A stretch of DNA of 64,000 nucleotides, from NCBI GenBank assembly GCA_036265915.1, contig DATAOC010000034.1, forward strand, positions 33,291-97,290. The letters run 5' to 3'. Positions within the stretch are counted from its first letter, which is position 1, and each line of letters opens with the position of its first letter. This DNA is from AR12 sp036265915 (lineage in GTDB: Bacteria; Methylomirabilota; Methylomirabilia; Rokubacteriales; CSP1-6). Made by a program: the position numbers and the translations under genes. Shown here one piece after another: positions 1 through 8,613 of this stretch. Under the pieces are notes generated by a model. It was not told the DNA's origin, did not search any database, and worked only from the letters and a program-made list of their open reading frames with translations.

Positions 1-168
1 GGGCTCGTGTCCGCACCCCTCGCGGGCGGCTGAAGCGCAAAACTTTGCACGAGGCAGGCACCCGCCTCCCTCGTCCTGACCGCAGATTTCACCGCCGACC
101 GGGCAGCGCTCGCGTCGGACGCGGGTTTCGAGCCGTGGCACCCCTCTTGCCCCCACTCATGAGCTGTC

Positions 169-1938
169 ATGAGATTGTCACTGCCGTCCGCGCCGGAAGC
201 CGTCGCCGCCCGTGTCGCCGCCTGCCCGGATGCCCTTGCCGTGAGCGCCGCCGACGACACATTGACGTATGCAGAGCTCGACGAGCGCGCCCGCCACCTT
301 GCCGACCGGCTCCACGACCTCGGCGTGGGGCCCGACATGGTCGTCGCGGTGTTGCTCCCGCGCTCCGCAGCCCTCCTCGTCGCAACGCTCGGCGTGTCGA
401 AGGCCGGCGCCGCGTACCTGCCGCTCGATCCGGCCACGCCGGCCGAGCGGCTTGCCTTCATGCTGCAGGACTGTGGTCCACGTGCTGTGATCGCCGATCC
501 GCAGGCCGGCAGTCCCGTGCCGGACGGACCGTGGGCCGAGCTCGATATCCGGGAGGCAACTCAGGAGCCGGGCGGCGGCCCCCGCCGGTACGACGTCATC
601 AAGCCGGAGCACCTCGCTTACGTCATCTATACATCGGGATCGACAGGGCGCCCCAAGGGCGTGGAGATCAGCCACGGGAGCCTCGCGAACCTCATCGCCT
701 GGCACTGCCGCGCCTTCGCCGTCATGGCCGACGACCGCGCACACTTCTACGCGAGCCCGGCATTCGACGCGGCAGTGTGGGAGACGTGGCCGTACCTCGC
801 CGCCGGCGCCAGCATTCACGTGCCGCCGGACGACGTCCGGCTGGACCCCGAGGCGCTGCGCGACTGGATGGTGGCCGAGCGCCTCACGCTCGCCTTCGTG
901 CCGACGCCGATCGCGGAACGACTGATCGCGCTGCCATGGCCGCCCGGCACGCCGCTCCGCGCGCTGCTGACGGGCGCCGACACACTGCATCGTTATCCGC
1001 CGCCTACGCTGCCGTTCACGCTCGTGAACAACTACGGCCCCACCGAGGCCACGGTCGTGACGACTTCGGGGCCTGTGCCGTGCGAGCCGACGCCTGATAG
1101 CGTCCCCTCCATCGGCCGGCCGATCGACAACGTCGAGGTCTTCATCCTGGACGACGCGCAGCGGCCGGTGGCGCCGGGCGCGATCGGCGAGCTCTGCATC
1201 GGCGGCGCCGGACTCGCCCGCGGCTATCGGCACCGTGCCGAGCTGACCGCCGAGCGTTTTGTGCCGCATCCGAGCGCGCCCGGTGCGCAACTCTACCGGA
1301 CAGGCGACCGCGCACGCCGGCTGTCCGACGGCACCCTCGCGTTTCTCGGTCGGCTGGACGAGCAGGTGAAGATTCGCGGCCATCGCGTCGAGCTCGCCGA
1401 GATCACCGCCGCGCTGACCAGCCATCCGGCCGTCATCGCGGCGGCAGTCGTCACGCACGACGGCGCCGACGGCGAGCATCGGCTGGTGGCGTACGTCACG
1501 GCGGCGCCCGGTGTCCCGCTCGGGCGCGAGACGCTGGTGACCTGGCTTCGCCGCCGCCTGCCCGATTACATGCTGCCGGCGACGTTCGTGACAGTGCCGG
1601 CGCTGCCGCTGACCCCCAACGGCAAGGTGGATCGCGCCGCGCTGCCGACGCCGGACGCGGCCAACATGCTGCGCGAGCCCGCCGTGGTCACGCCGCGCAC
1701 CGCGGTCGAGACCGAGGTGGCCGGGATCCTGGCCGGCCTGCTCGGCATTCCGGAGGTCGGCGTGCATGACAACTTCTTCCTGCTCGGAGGGCACTCGCTC
1801 CTCGGGACGCAGCTGATCGTCCGCATCCGCGACGCGTTCGGCGTGGATCTCGGGCTCCGAACGCTGTTCGATTCCCCGACCGTCGCCGAGCTCGCCTCGG
1901 AGATCGAGCGCGCGCGCCGGCTGGAGCGCGCCGCATGA
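169..1938 (+). CDS. NRPS initiation module, adenylation domain plus carrier domain (predicted leucine-activating)
   Basis: This 589-residue protein activates an amino acid as the adenylate and loads it on its own carrier domain. Seen: an A domain from about residue 10 to 500 with core motifs YTSGSTGRPKG, NNYGPTEAT, YRTGDRAR and NGKVDR, then a carrier domain with GGHSLL (phosphopantetheine Ser about residue 543). No condensation domain precedes it, so it should start the chain. Hand alignment to GrsA gives the ten-residue specificity code DAWFLGNVVK, which I recognise as a classical leucine code; this is inferred, not tested. The start is the ATG at 169; an ATG at 159 lies in another frame. 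The next NRPS gene begins 17 bp after its stop, so both probably form one operon with the PPTase. Confidence 0.92.
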   Translation: MRLSLPSAPEAVAARVAACPDALAVSAADDTLTYAELDERARHLADRLHDLGVGPDMVVAVLLPRSAALLVATLGVSKAGAAYLPLDPATPAERLAFMLQDCGPRAVIADPQAGSPVPDGPWAELDIREATQEPGGGPRRYDVIKPEHLAYVIYTSGSTGRPKGVEISHGSLANLIAWHCRAFAVMADDRAHFYASPAFDAAVWETWPYLAAGASIHVPPDDVRLDPEALRDWMVAERLTLAFVPTPIAERLIALPWPPGTPLRALLTGADTLHRYPPPTLPFTLVNNYGPTEATVVTTSGPVPCEPTPDSVPSIGRPIDNVEVFILDDAQRPVAPGAIGELCIGGAGLARGYRHRAELTAERFVPHPSAPGAQLYRTGDRARRLSDGTLAFLGRLDEQVKIRGHRVELAEITAALTSHPAVIAAAVVTHDGADGEHRLVAYVTAAPGVPLGRETLVTWLRRRLPDYMLPATFVTVPALPLTPNGKVDRAALPTPDAANMLREPAVVTPRTAVETEVAGILAGLLGIPEVGVHDNFFLLGGHSLLGTQLIVRIRDAFGVDLGLRTLFDSPTVAELASEIERARRLERAA

Positions 1939-1955
1939 GCGGGGGTGAACGCTAG

Positions 1956-4900
1956 GTGCCCGGCGGCACTCCCGCGACGCGCCTTCAGCCCGGCGCCCGG
2001 GCCGACCGTACAGTCCGTCGTGGCCCGACGTCGATCCCGCGCGCGAGCCGGAGCCGGCCGCTGCCGCTGTCGTTCGCGCAGCAGCAGATCCTCCTGCACG
2101 CGCAGCTCGCGCCGGGCTTGCCGCTCTACAACGAGGCCGTCACGCTGCGCTACCGCGGCGTGCTCGACCGGGGCGCGACGGCACGCGCACTCGCGAGCCT
2201 GATCGCGCGGCACGAGGCGTGGCGAACCGTGTTCCGCGTCGAGGACGACCGGCCCGTGCAGATCGTTCTGCCCCCCGGCCCCGTGCAGCTGCCGGCGCAC
2301 GATGTGCGCGGGCTCCACGCCGCGGCCCGCGAGCCGGAGGCCATCCGCCTGGCGACGGCCGACGCGCTGGCCCCCTTCGATCTCACCACCGGCCCGCTGC
2401 TGCGCGCGCGACTCGTGCAGGTCGACGACGACGACGCGCGCCTGTACATGACGCTGCACCACGTCATCTTCGACGGCTACTCGCTGTACCAGATCGTGGT
2501 GCCCGAGCTCGCCGCGCTCTACAGGGCGGCGACGGACACCGCGGCGCACGCGATGCTTCCGGAGCCGCCGTTGCAGTACGCCGACTGGGCGGTGTGGCAG
2601 CGTGGCGAGCTCGAACGTGGCGCGTGGGCGCGCCAGCTCGAGTTCTGGCGCAAGCAGCTCGGTGGCGACCTGCCGCGGCTCGACGTGGCCGACCGTCCCC
2701 GGCCGCCGGTGCAGAGCTACCGCGGTCGCACGCATACGTTCACGCTGCCGGCCGCGCTGGCGGCCCGGCTGAAGAGCGTGAGCCGCGACGAGCGCGCCAG
2801 CCTGTACATGACGCTCCTCGCCGCCTTCTTCGCGCTGCTCCAGCGGTACACCGGTGAGAACGATCTGCTCATCGGCTCCGTGAGCGCGGGCCGCAAGCTG
2901 CCCGATGTCGCGAGCCTGCTGGGATTCTTTGCCAACCCGATCGCGCTGCGCGCCACTGCCGGCGACGATCCGTCGTTCCGTACCCTGCTGCGCCGCGTAC
3001 GCGACGTCACCCTCGATGCGCTGAGCAACGACGACGTGCCGTTCGAGCACATCGTCGCCGCGCTGCAGCCCGCGCGCGATCCGGGTCGCCATCCGTTCTA
3101 CCAGATCGTGTTCGCCCTGGAGGCGCCGCTGGCCACGCTGCCGGAGCGCTGGGACCTGCGCCATCTCGACGTCGACACCGGCACCGCGAAGTTCGATCTC
3201 TACCTCGAGATGAACGACCGCCCCGACGGCCTCGGTGGCCGGTTCGTGTACGCCGTGGACCTGTTCGAGCCGACCACCATCGAGCGGATGGCGCGTCACT
3301 ACGCCAACATCCTCACCGCCATCGTCGAGGATCCGGGCGTCCGGCTGTCCGCGCTGCCGATGCTCGGACCCGGGGAGCTGCGCCAGGTGCTGGTCGACTT
3401 CGCGCAGGCGCCCCCCGCGTTCCCCGCGACCGAGACGGTGCACGGTCGTGTCGCGAGTCATGCGGCGCGCACGCCGGACGCCGTCGCCATCGTCGATGGC
3501 GCGCGGCAGCTCACCTATCGCGCGCTGCAGGCCCAGGCGGCGGGAGTCGCCGCCCGTCTGCGAGCCCTCGGCGTCGGCCGCGACAGCGTGGTGGGCGTCT
3601 ACGCCGGCCGCTCCGCGGACACGATCGCCGCCTATCTCGGTGTGCTGCAGACCGGTGCGGCATACCTGCCGCTCGATCCGGCGTACCCGCGTCCGCGCCT
3701 GGCCATGATGCTGCAGGACGCGGCCGTGCGCGTCGTGCTCGCCGATCGCCGCGCACCGCTGCTGCACGCGCCGGGCGTCACGCGCCTGTGGCTCGACGAG
3801 CCGGCGGATCCCACCGGCGGCCCCGCGGCACACGCGCTGGACGCGGTCGCGTACGTGCTGTTCACCTCGGGATCGACCGGCCGTCCCAAGGGCGTGATGG
3901 TGCCGCACCACGGGATTCTGCGGCTCGTGTTCGGCCAGAGCTATGCGCAGCTCGGGCCCGGCGAGACCGTGCTCCACCTCGCCACACCGGTCTTCGATGC
4001 CGCGACCTTCGAGATCTGGGGGGCCCTGCTGCATGGCGCTCGCTGCGTCGTGCATCCTCCGGGAGTGCCGACGCCGCGGACCCTGCGCGAGCTGATCGGC
4101 GCCCATGGCGTCACCACGCTCCTGTTCACGACGTCGATGTTCAACCTCGTGGTGGACGAAGACGCGACCGCACTGCGCGGGGTGCGCCAGGTGCTGGTCG
4201 GCGGCGAGGCGCTGTCGCCGCGCCACATGGCGCGAGCGGCGGCCGCGCTGCCGGGCGTGCGCTTCGTGAACGTGTACGGGCCGACGGAAGCGACGACGTT
4301 CGCCGCGTGCCATCCGATTCCGCTGCCCATCGACCCGGCCGCGCCGAGCATTCCCATCGGGCGTCCCATCGCCGGCACCGAGATCTACCTGCTCGACGAG
4401 CATCGGCAGCCGGTGCCGGTCGGCGTGGCGGGCGAGCTCTACATCGGCGGGGCCGGAGTCGCGCGCGGCTACGTGAACCGGCCCGAGCTGACCGCCGAGC
4501 GGTTCGTCGCCCATCCCTTCCGCGCCGACGACGACGCGCGCCTCTATCGCAGCGGCGACCGCGCGCGCTGGCGGCCCGATGGCACGCTGGACTTCCTCGG
4601 CCGGCGTGACGGCCAGGTCAAGGTCCGCGGCGTGCGGGTGGAGCTCGGCGAGATCGAGGCGGTGCTCACATCGCATGAAGCGGTGCGCGAGGCCGCGGTG
4701 ATCGCCGCCGACGGTCCGGGCGGCGACCGGATGCTCGTCGCCTATGTGGTCGCCGAGGCCGGCGCGGCGCCGGAGCCGACGGCCCTGCGCGCGTTTCTAC
4801 AGGCGCGCCTGCCGGCCGCGTTCGTTCCCGCGCGCGTGATGCCCGTGCCCGCGTTGCCGCTCATGCCGAACGGCAAGCTGGACCGCCGTGCGCTGCCGGC

Positions 4901-5984
4901 GGTGGATCCGTCGCGCGACCGCGTCGCCGCCGCGCCCGCGCGCGGGCCGCTGAAGCGTCAGCTCGCGCTCGTGTGGGCCGAGCTGCTCGGGCTGCCGAGC
5001 GTCGGCGCCGACGAGGATTTCTTCGAGCTCGGCGGACACTCGCTGCTCGCGGTGCGGATGCTGCAGCGCGTTCAGCAGCTCTACGGCATCACGCTGCCAC
5101 TGGCCGCGCTCTACGGGCATCCGACCATCGAGGGGCTGGCCGATGCGCTGCTGCGGCACGACGCGGCCGCGTACCGCAGCCCGATGATCAAGCTTCGCGA
5201 AGGCACCGGGGCCCCGCTGTTCTTCTTCCACGGCGACCTCAACGGCGGCGGTTTTTACTGCAAGAAGCTCGCGCGCACGCTCCCGGGCCCCCGCGCGGTG
5301 TGGGTGGTGCACCCGCTCGGCATCGACGGTGGCCCGGTGCCCCCGAGCATCGAGGCCATGGCACGCCAGCACGCGGCGGACATCGTCGCCGCCGCGCCCG
5401 AGGGAGCGATCGTGCTCGGCGGGTACTGCAACGGCGCGCTCGTGGCGTGGGAGACGGCGCGAGTCCTGACTGCGCGCGGCCGGACCGTCGAGCGCGTCAT
5501 CGTGGTGGCCGCGGACGCCGACACGCGCTTTGCCCGGCTGCGTCGTCCGCTCACGCTGCTGGCGCGGCTGGCGGGCGCGAGCACGGCAGCCGCGATGCAG
5601 CAGTTCGCGCGCCTGCGGTTCTTCGCCGCGCGGGTCCGCGCCTCGCGCGGCCACGACGGCGTGGCGCTGGCCGCGCGCAGCATCGCTCACGTCGCGAGCC
5701 AGCTCGCCCACGCGCTGCGCCCGCGCGGGGCGCACGGGGCGGCGCCGGCGCGCACGTTCGATCGCTACTTTTCGCTGGTCATGAGCTACGTGCCCGGACC
5801 ATGGCCCGGTCACCTGGTCGTGTTCTGGCCCGGAGCCGAGCGCGCCGCACGGCCCGGAGACCCGACGCTCGGCTGGGGCGCTCTCGCCGCGACGGTGGAG
5901 GTGCACGTCGTGCCCGGCGACCACGACGAGATCGTCACACGGCACATCGCGCGGATCGCGGAGCTGCTCGGCCCGCACCTGTGA
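1956..5984 (+). CDS. NRPS termination module C-A-PCP-TE with a Cys-type thioesterase
   Basis: This 1342-residue protein should condense the leucyl unit from the upstream module with a second amino acid and release the product. Domain order: C domain about residues 30-480 with catalytic HHVIFDG; A domain about 490-980 with FTSGSTGRPKG, NVYGPTEATT and NGKLDR; carrier domain with GGHSLL (Ser about 1029); alpha/beta-hydrolase TE about 1080-1340. The TE nucleophile elbow reads GYCNG, so Cys (about 1158) replaces the usual Ser; the catalytic His is likely in GDHDE. Hand-read A-domain code is DAFLLGVTFK, partly like valine codes (DAFWxGGTFK) but with two changes at pocket positions, so the substrate is open. 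The start is a GTG; the stop overlaps the GTG of the PPTase gene (GTGA). Confidence 0.93.
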   Translation: MPGGTPATRLQPGARADRTVRRGPTSIPRASRSRPLPLSFAQQQILLHAQLAPGLPLYNEAVTLRYRGVLDRGATARALASLIARHEAWRTVFRVEDDRPVQIVLPPGPVQLPAHDVRGLHAAAREPEAIRLATADALAPFDLTTGPLLRARLVQVDDDDARLYMTLHHVIFDGYSLYQIVVPELAALYRAATDTAAHAMLPEPPLQYADWAVWQRGELERGAWARQLEFWRKQLGGDLPRLDVADRPRPPVQSYRGRTHTFTLPAALAARLKSVSRDERASLYMTLLAAFFALLQRYTGENDLLIGSVSAGRKLPDVASLLGFFANPIALRATAGDDPSFRTLLRRVRDVTLDALSNDDVPFEHIVAALQPARDPGRHPFYQIVFALEAPLATLPERWDLRHLDVDTGTAKFDLYLEMNDRPDGLGGRFVYAVDLFEPTTIERMARHYANILTAIVEDPGVRLSALPMLGPGELRQVLVDFAQAPPAFPATETVHGRVASHAARTPDAVAIVDGARQLTYRALQAQAAGVAARLRALGVGRDSVVGVYAGRSADTIAAYLGVLQTGAAYLPLDPAYPRPRLAMMLQDAAVRVVLADRRAPLLHAPGVTRLWLDEPADPTGGPAAHALDAVAYVLFTSGSTGRPKGVMVPHHGILRLVFGQSYAQLGPGETVLHLATPVFDAATFEIWGALLHGARCVVHPPGVPTPRTLRELIGAHGVTTLLFTTSMFNLVVDEDATALRGVRQVLVGGEALSPRHMARAAAALPGVRFVNVYGPTEATTFAACHPIPLPIDPAAPSIPIGRPIAGTEIYLLDEHRQPVPVGVAGELYIGGAGVARGYVNRPELTAERFVAHPFRADDDARLYRSGDRARWRPDGTLDFLGRRDGQVKVRGVRVELGEIEAVLTSHEAVREAAVIAADGPGGDRMLVAYVVAEAGAAPEPTALRAFLQARLPAAFVPARVMPVPALPLMPNGKLDRRALPAVDPSRDRVAAAPARGPLKRQLALVWAELLGLPSVGADEDFFELGGHSLLAVRMLQRVQQLYGITLPLAALYGHPTIEGLADALLRHDAAAYRSPMIKLREGTGAPLFFFHGDLNGGGFYCKKLARTLPGPRAVWVVHPLGIDGGPVPPSIEAMARQHAADIVAAAPEGAIVLGGYCNGALVAWETARVLTARGRTVERVIVVAADADTRFARLRRPLTLLARLAGASTAAAMQQFARLRFFAARVRASRGHDGVALAARSIAHVASQLAHALRPRGAHGAAPARTFDRYFSLVMSYVPGPWPGHLVVFWPGAERAARPGDPTLGWGALAATVEVHVVPGDHDEIVTRHIARIAELLGPHL

Positions 5985-6679
5985 CGGCGACGTGGCCGGC
6001 GGCTGCGGGCCACGTGACGCTCACGCCGAATCAGGTGCACGTCGTGCGCGCCCTTCTCGACGTGCCGGCCGACGATCTCGCGCGCCTGGCCGAGTCCCTC
6101 AGCGCCGACGAGCGCGCGCGCGCAGCGCGATTCCGGCTGCCCTGCCACCAGGCCCGCGCGCTCGCCACCCGCGGGTACCTTCGCGCGATCCTCGGCCGCT
6201 ACACCGGCCTCGCCCCCGCCAGCCTGCGTTTCGCCGCCGGCCGGCACGGCAAGCCCTATCTGGTGGGCCCGGCTGGCCCGGCGGCGCTCCGCTTCAACGT
6301 CGCGCATTCCGAGCAGCTGCTCCTCGTCGCGCTCGCCTGGAACCGCGAGGTCGGTGTGGATGTCGAGCGCGAGCGTGACGACCGTGTCGACATCGAGGTG
6401 GCGCGCCGGGTGCTGGGCGAGCATGTCGCCGAGCACCTGACGACGCTGTCGGCGCCCGCCCGCACGCACGCGTTCTTCGCGCTGTGGACGCTCCACGAGG
6501 CGGCGGTGAAGGGCACGGGAGCCGGGCTCGGCGATGACGGCGACGGGGCCGCGCGGGGCGGCTTCAGTGTGCGTGAGCTCGAGATCGACGACGGCTTTGC
6601 GGCGGCGGTGGCGGTCCAGGGCGGTGCGGAGGCGATCCGCTGCTGGACCTGGACGCTGCCTAGAACTTCCACTCCGTGA
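5981..6679 (+). CDS. Sfp-type 4'-phosphopantetheinyl transferase
   Basis: It should transfer phosphopantetheine from CoA to the carrier domains of the two NRPS proteins upstream. The 232-residue length fits the Sfp group. Seen: the metal-binding GVDVERE motif near residue 125 and FFALWTLHEAAVKGTG near 170, matching the family pattern WxxKEAxxK except that the usual Lys before Glu is His. An N-terminal half with the family's RGYLRAIL and RHGKPYL segments is also present. The GTG start at 5981 overlaps the NRPS stop by four bases, indicating translational coupling. The last 20 bp overlap the 3' end of the convergent cNMP-fold gene. Earlier starts in this frame would run through the NRPS gene and are not credible. 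Confidence 0.88.
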   Translation: MTATWPAAAGHVTLTPNQVHVVRALLDVPADDLARLAESLSADERARAARFRLPCHQARALATRGYLRAILGRYTGLAPASLRFAAGRHGKPYLVGPAGPAALRFNVAHSEQLLLVALAWNREVGVDVERERDDRVDIEVARRVLGEHVAEHLTTLSAPARTHAFFALWTLHEAAVKGTGAGLGDDGDGAARGGFSVRELEIDDGFAAAVAVQGGAEAIRCWTWTLPRTSTP

Positions 6680-7187
6680 AGAGCTTCTCCTTGAACGCGC
6701 TGAGCTCCTCGACCTGCTTGGCCGCGCCGTTGCCCTTGCGCGTCAGCTCGATGAACTTCTCGTCCATCCGGTTCAGCCGATGGGCGAGCACCTCGGCCAG
6801 TGTGTGCAGGAGCTTGAACGCCGCCACGCTCTCCTCGCGCACGAGTCGCTCGAACTGCGCCTTTGTCAGCAGCGCGAGCTCGCACTTCGTCTTGGCCATG
6901 ACCGTCGCGGTGTGGGTGCCATCCGTGAGGAGGCTGATCTCGCCGAAGACGGCCGGTCCGTCGATGGTCGCCAGGACCTCCGGCGCTCCCGCCTTCAGCA
7001 CGTCCACGGTGCCGGTCAGCAGCACGACCAGGCCCTGCGCCTTTTCGCCTTCCTTGTAGACCGGCACCCCGCCCTCGAGCCGGGCCGGCACCATCACGCG
7101 CAGGATGTGCTCTGTCTGCTCGAACGACAGCCCGCGGCACAGCACGGTGCGAATGATCTGGGCCATCTCCGACGGCGTCATCGTCAT
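6660..7187 (-). CDS. cyclic-nucleotide-binding-fold (Crp/Fnr sensor-like) protein
   Basis: A 175-residue protein made of one cNMP-binding beta-roll (about residues 15-140) and a C-terminal helix, with no DNA-binding HTH. Seen: FGEISLLTDGTHTATV at the phosphate-binding cassette. Family members that bind cAMP/cGMP normally have Arg in this cassette (PRxA); here it reads THTA, so nucleotide binding is doubtful. The start overlaps the stop of the upstream dehydrogenase gene as ATGA (ATG 7187, TGA 7186-7184), so the two are co-translated; the protein may sense a signal for, or bind to, the dehydrogenase (inference). A second ATG lies two codons later. Confidence 0.82.
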   Translation of the reverse strand: MTMTPSEMAQIIRTVLCRGLSFEQTEHILRVMVPARLEGGVPVYKEGEKAQGLVVLLTGTVDVLKAGAPEVLATIDGPAVFGEISLLTDGTHTATVMAKTKCELALLTKAQFERLVREESVAAFKLLHTLAEVLAHRLNRMDEKFIELTRKGNGAAKQVEELSAFKEKLFTEWKF

Positions 7188-8416
7188 ACCCCCCGCAAGA
7201 CGGTGGCGCGCCCCACCCGCCCGATGGCGACGATGTAGGCGGCGGTCCGGAACGAAACCTTGCGCTCGCGCGCGACGCGCGCGAGCGTGGCATACCCCTC
7301 GCGCATGTGGCGTTGCAGCTCCGTGGTCACCTTCTCTTCGTCCCAGGTGAACTGCTGGATGTTCTGTGCCCACTCGAAGTACGACACGGTGACGCCGCCG
7401 GCGTTCACGTAGATGTCGGGCAGCACCACCACCCCGCGCTCGGTCAGCGCCTCGTCCGCCTCGGGCGTCGTCGGCGCGTTGGCCGCCTCCAGCACGATGC
7501 GGGCGCGAACGTCCTTGGCGTTCTTCACGGAGATCACGCCGCCCAGCGCCGCCGGCACCAGGACGTCGACGTCGAGGGCGAGCAGCTGCTCGTTGTCGAT
7601 CGCCTCCGCACCGGGGAAGCCCATCACCGACCGCGTCCTGGCCACGTGAGTGGCCAGGGCCGGGATGTCGAGCCCGGGACGATAGTGGATGGCGCCGGTC
7701 ACGTCGGACACGGCCACGACCTTGCCACCCCGCTGTCGCAGGAAGCGGGCCGTCCAGGAGCCGACGTTGCCGAAGCCCTGGACGGCGAAGGTCTTGTCGC
7801 GGACCTCGCCGGCGTTCGCGTCGCGCAGGTACTCTTCGAGCGCGAAGACCACGCCACGCCCGGTTGCCTCCTCGCGACCGCGCGAGCCGAAGAGCTCGAC
7901 CGGCTTGCCGGTGACGACGGCGGGCGAGAAGCCGTGCAGCCGCGAGTATTCGTCCATGATCCACGCCATCACCTGCGCGTTCGTGTTGACGTCGGGCGCG
8001 GGGATGTCCGTGTGCGGGCCGATGATCTCGTGGATCTGCTGCACGAACTTGCGCGTGAGGCGCTCGAGCTCGCCCGGTGAGAGCTTCGCGGGATCGACCG
8101 TGATGCCGCCCTTGGCGCCGCCGAACGGCAGGTTCATCACGGCGGTCTTCCACGTCATGAGCGAGGCCAGTCCCTGCGCCTCGTCCATGTCCACGCTGGG
8201 GTGGTAGCGCAGGCCGCCCTTCATGGGGCCGCGGCTCTTGTCGTGCTGCACCCGATAGCCGATGAACGTCCCGAGCTCGCCGTTGTCGAGGGTGATCGAG
8301 ACGTCGACCTTCACCTCGCGGTACGGCGTGACGAGCATGCGCTCGATCGCCGGCGAGAGGTCCATGACGCGCGCGGCCTTCTTGAAGTAGTAGTTGACCT
8401 CTTGCACGGGCGACAT
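7184..8416 (-). CDS. gdhA: Glu/Leu/Phe/Val dehydrogenase family protein, probably glutamate dehydrogenase
   Basis: A 410-residue NAD(P)-dependent amino-acid dehydrogenase linking glutamate and 2-oxoglutarate plus ammonium. Seen: PMKGGLRYHP near residue 75, the catalytic-Lys region PFGGAKGGI near 105, PDVNT, and the Rossmann motif GFGNVGSW near 220. Length and motif order match hexameric bacterial GDHs; leucine or phenylalanine dehydrogenases are shorter, so glutamate is the best guess. The frame stays open 49 codons upstream, but the chosen ATG at 8416 begins the conserved N-terminus and lies 7 nt after a TAGACT -10 box, pointing to a leaderless transcript. Its stop overlaps the start of the cNMP-fold gene. 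Confidence 0.88.
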   Translation of the reverse strand: MSPVQEVNYYFKKAARVMDLSPAIERMLVTPYREVKVDVSITLDNGELGTFIGYRVQHDKSRGPMKGGLRYHPSVDMDEAQGLASLMTWKTAVMNLPFGGAKGGITVDPAKLSPGELERLTRKFVQQIHEIIGPHTDIPAPDVNTNAQVMAWIMDEYSRLHGFSPAVVTGKPVELFGSRGREEATGRGVVFALEEYLRDANAGEVRDKTFAVQGFGNVGSWTARFLRQRGGKVVAVSDVTGAIHYRPGLDIPALATHVARTRSVMGFPGAEAIDNEQLLALDVDVLVPAALGGVISVKNAKDVRARIVLEAANAPTTPEADEALTERGVVVLPDIYVNAGGVTVSYFEWAQNIQQFTWDEEKVTTELQRHMREGYATLARVARERKVSFRTAAYIVAIGRVGRATVLRGV

Positions 8417-8423
8417 ATCGAAA

Positions 8424-8429
8424 AGTCTA
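8424..8429 (-). promoter_or_regulatory. -10 box for leaderless dehydrogenase transcript
   Basis: The minus strand reads TAGACT, then seven bases, then the ATG at 8416. This spacing puts the transcription start at or next to the start codon. No Shine-Dalgarno sequence fits in between. Confidence 0.55.
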
Positions 8430-8498
8430 CGACACGCGTTCGATCCGCCCGCCAGAAGAACTGCCGACGGCTCGATCAGGCGCCCTCGCCGGCAGGCG

Positions 8499-8522
8499 GG
8501 GTGCCCCGCGCACAGGGCACCC
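8499..8522. other. inverted repeat in the divergent gdh / Rhs-operon intergenic region
   Basis: Perfect 8-bp arms GGGTGCCC and GGGCACCC are separated by 8 bases. It lies about 80 bp upstream of the dehydrogenase start and 90 bp upstream of the first Rhs-operon gene, with no U-run on either strand. It could be an operator or an mRNA leader hairpin. The rest of this 197-bp gap is GC-rich and shows no gene. Confidence 0.3.
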
Positions 8523-8613
8523 GCTCGGCCGCCATCCGTTCGTCCGGTCAGTGATCGCGCCAACTTAGCGATCTCGCGCGCGTGGCGCGCGCGTTGCGAC
8601 GCCTGCCGGCGCG

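Noticed and set aside
1..33. Possible 3' end of an upstream gene (frame 1 ends in TGA at 31-33).
   Set aside because: Only ten codons are visible and no family feature can be read.
1566..4676. Very long open frame on the minus strand through the NRPS genes (1036 codons).
   Set aside because: Arg/His/Gln-rich translation with no motifs; a typical antisense shadow in GC-rich DNA.
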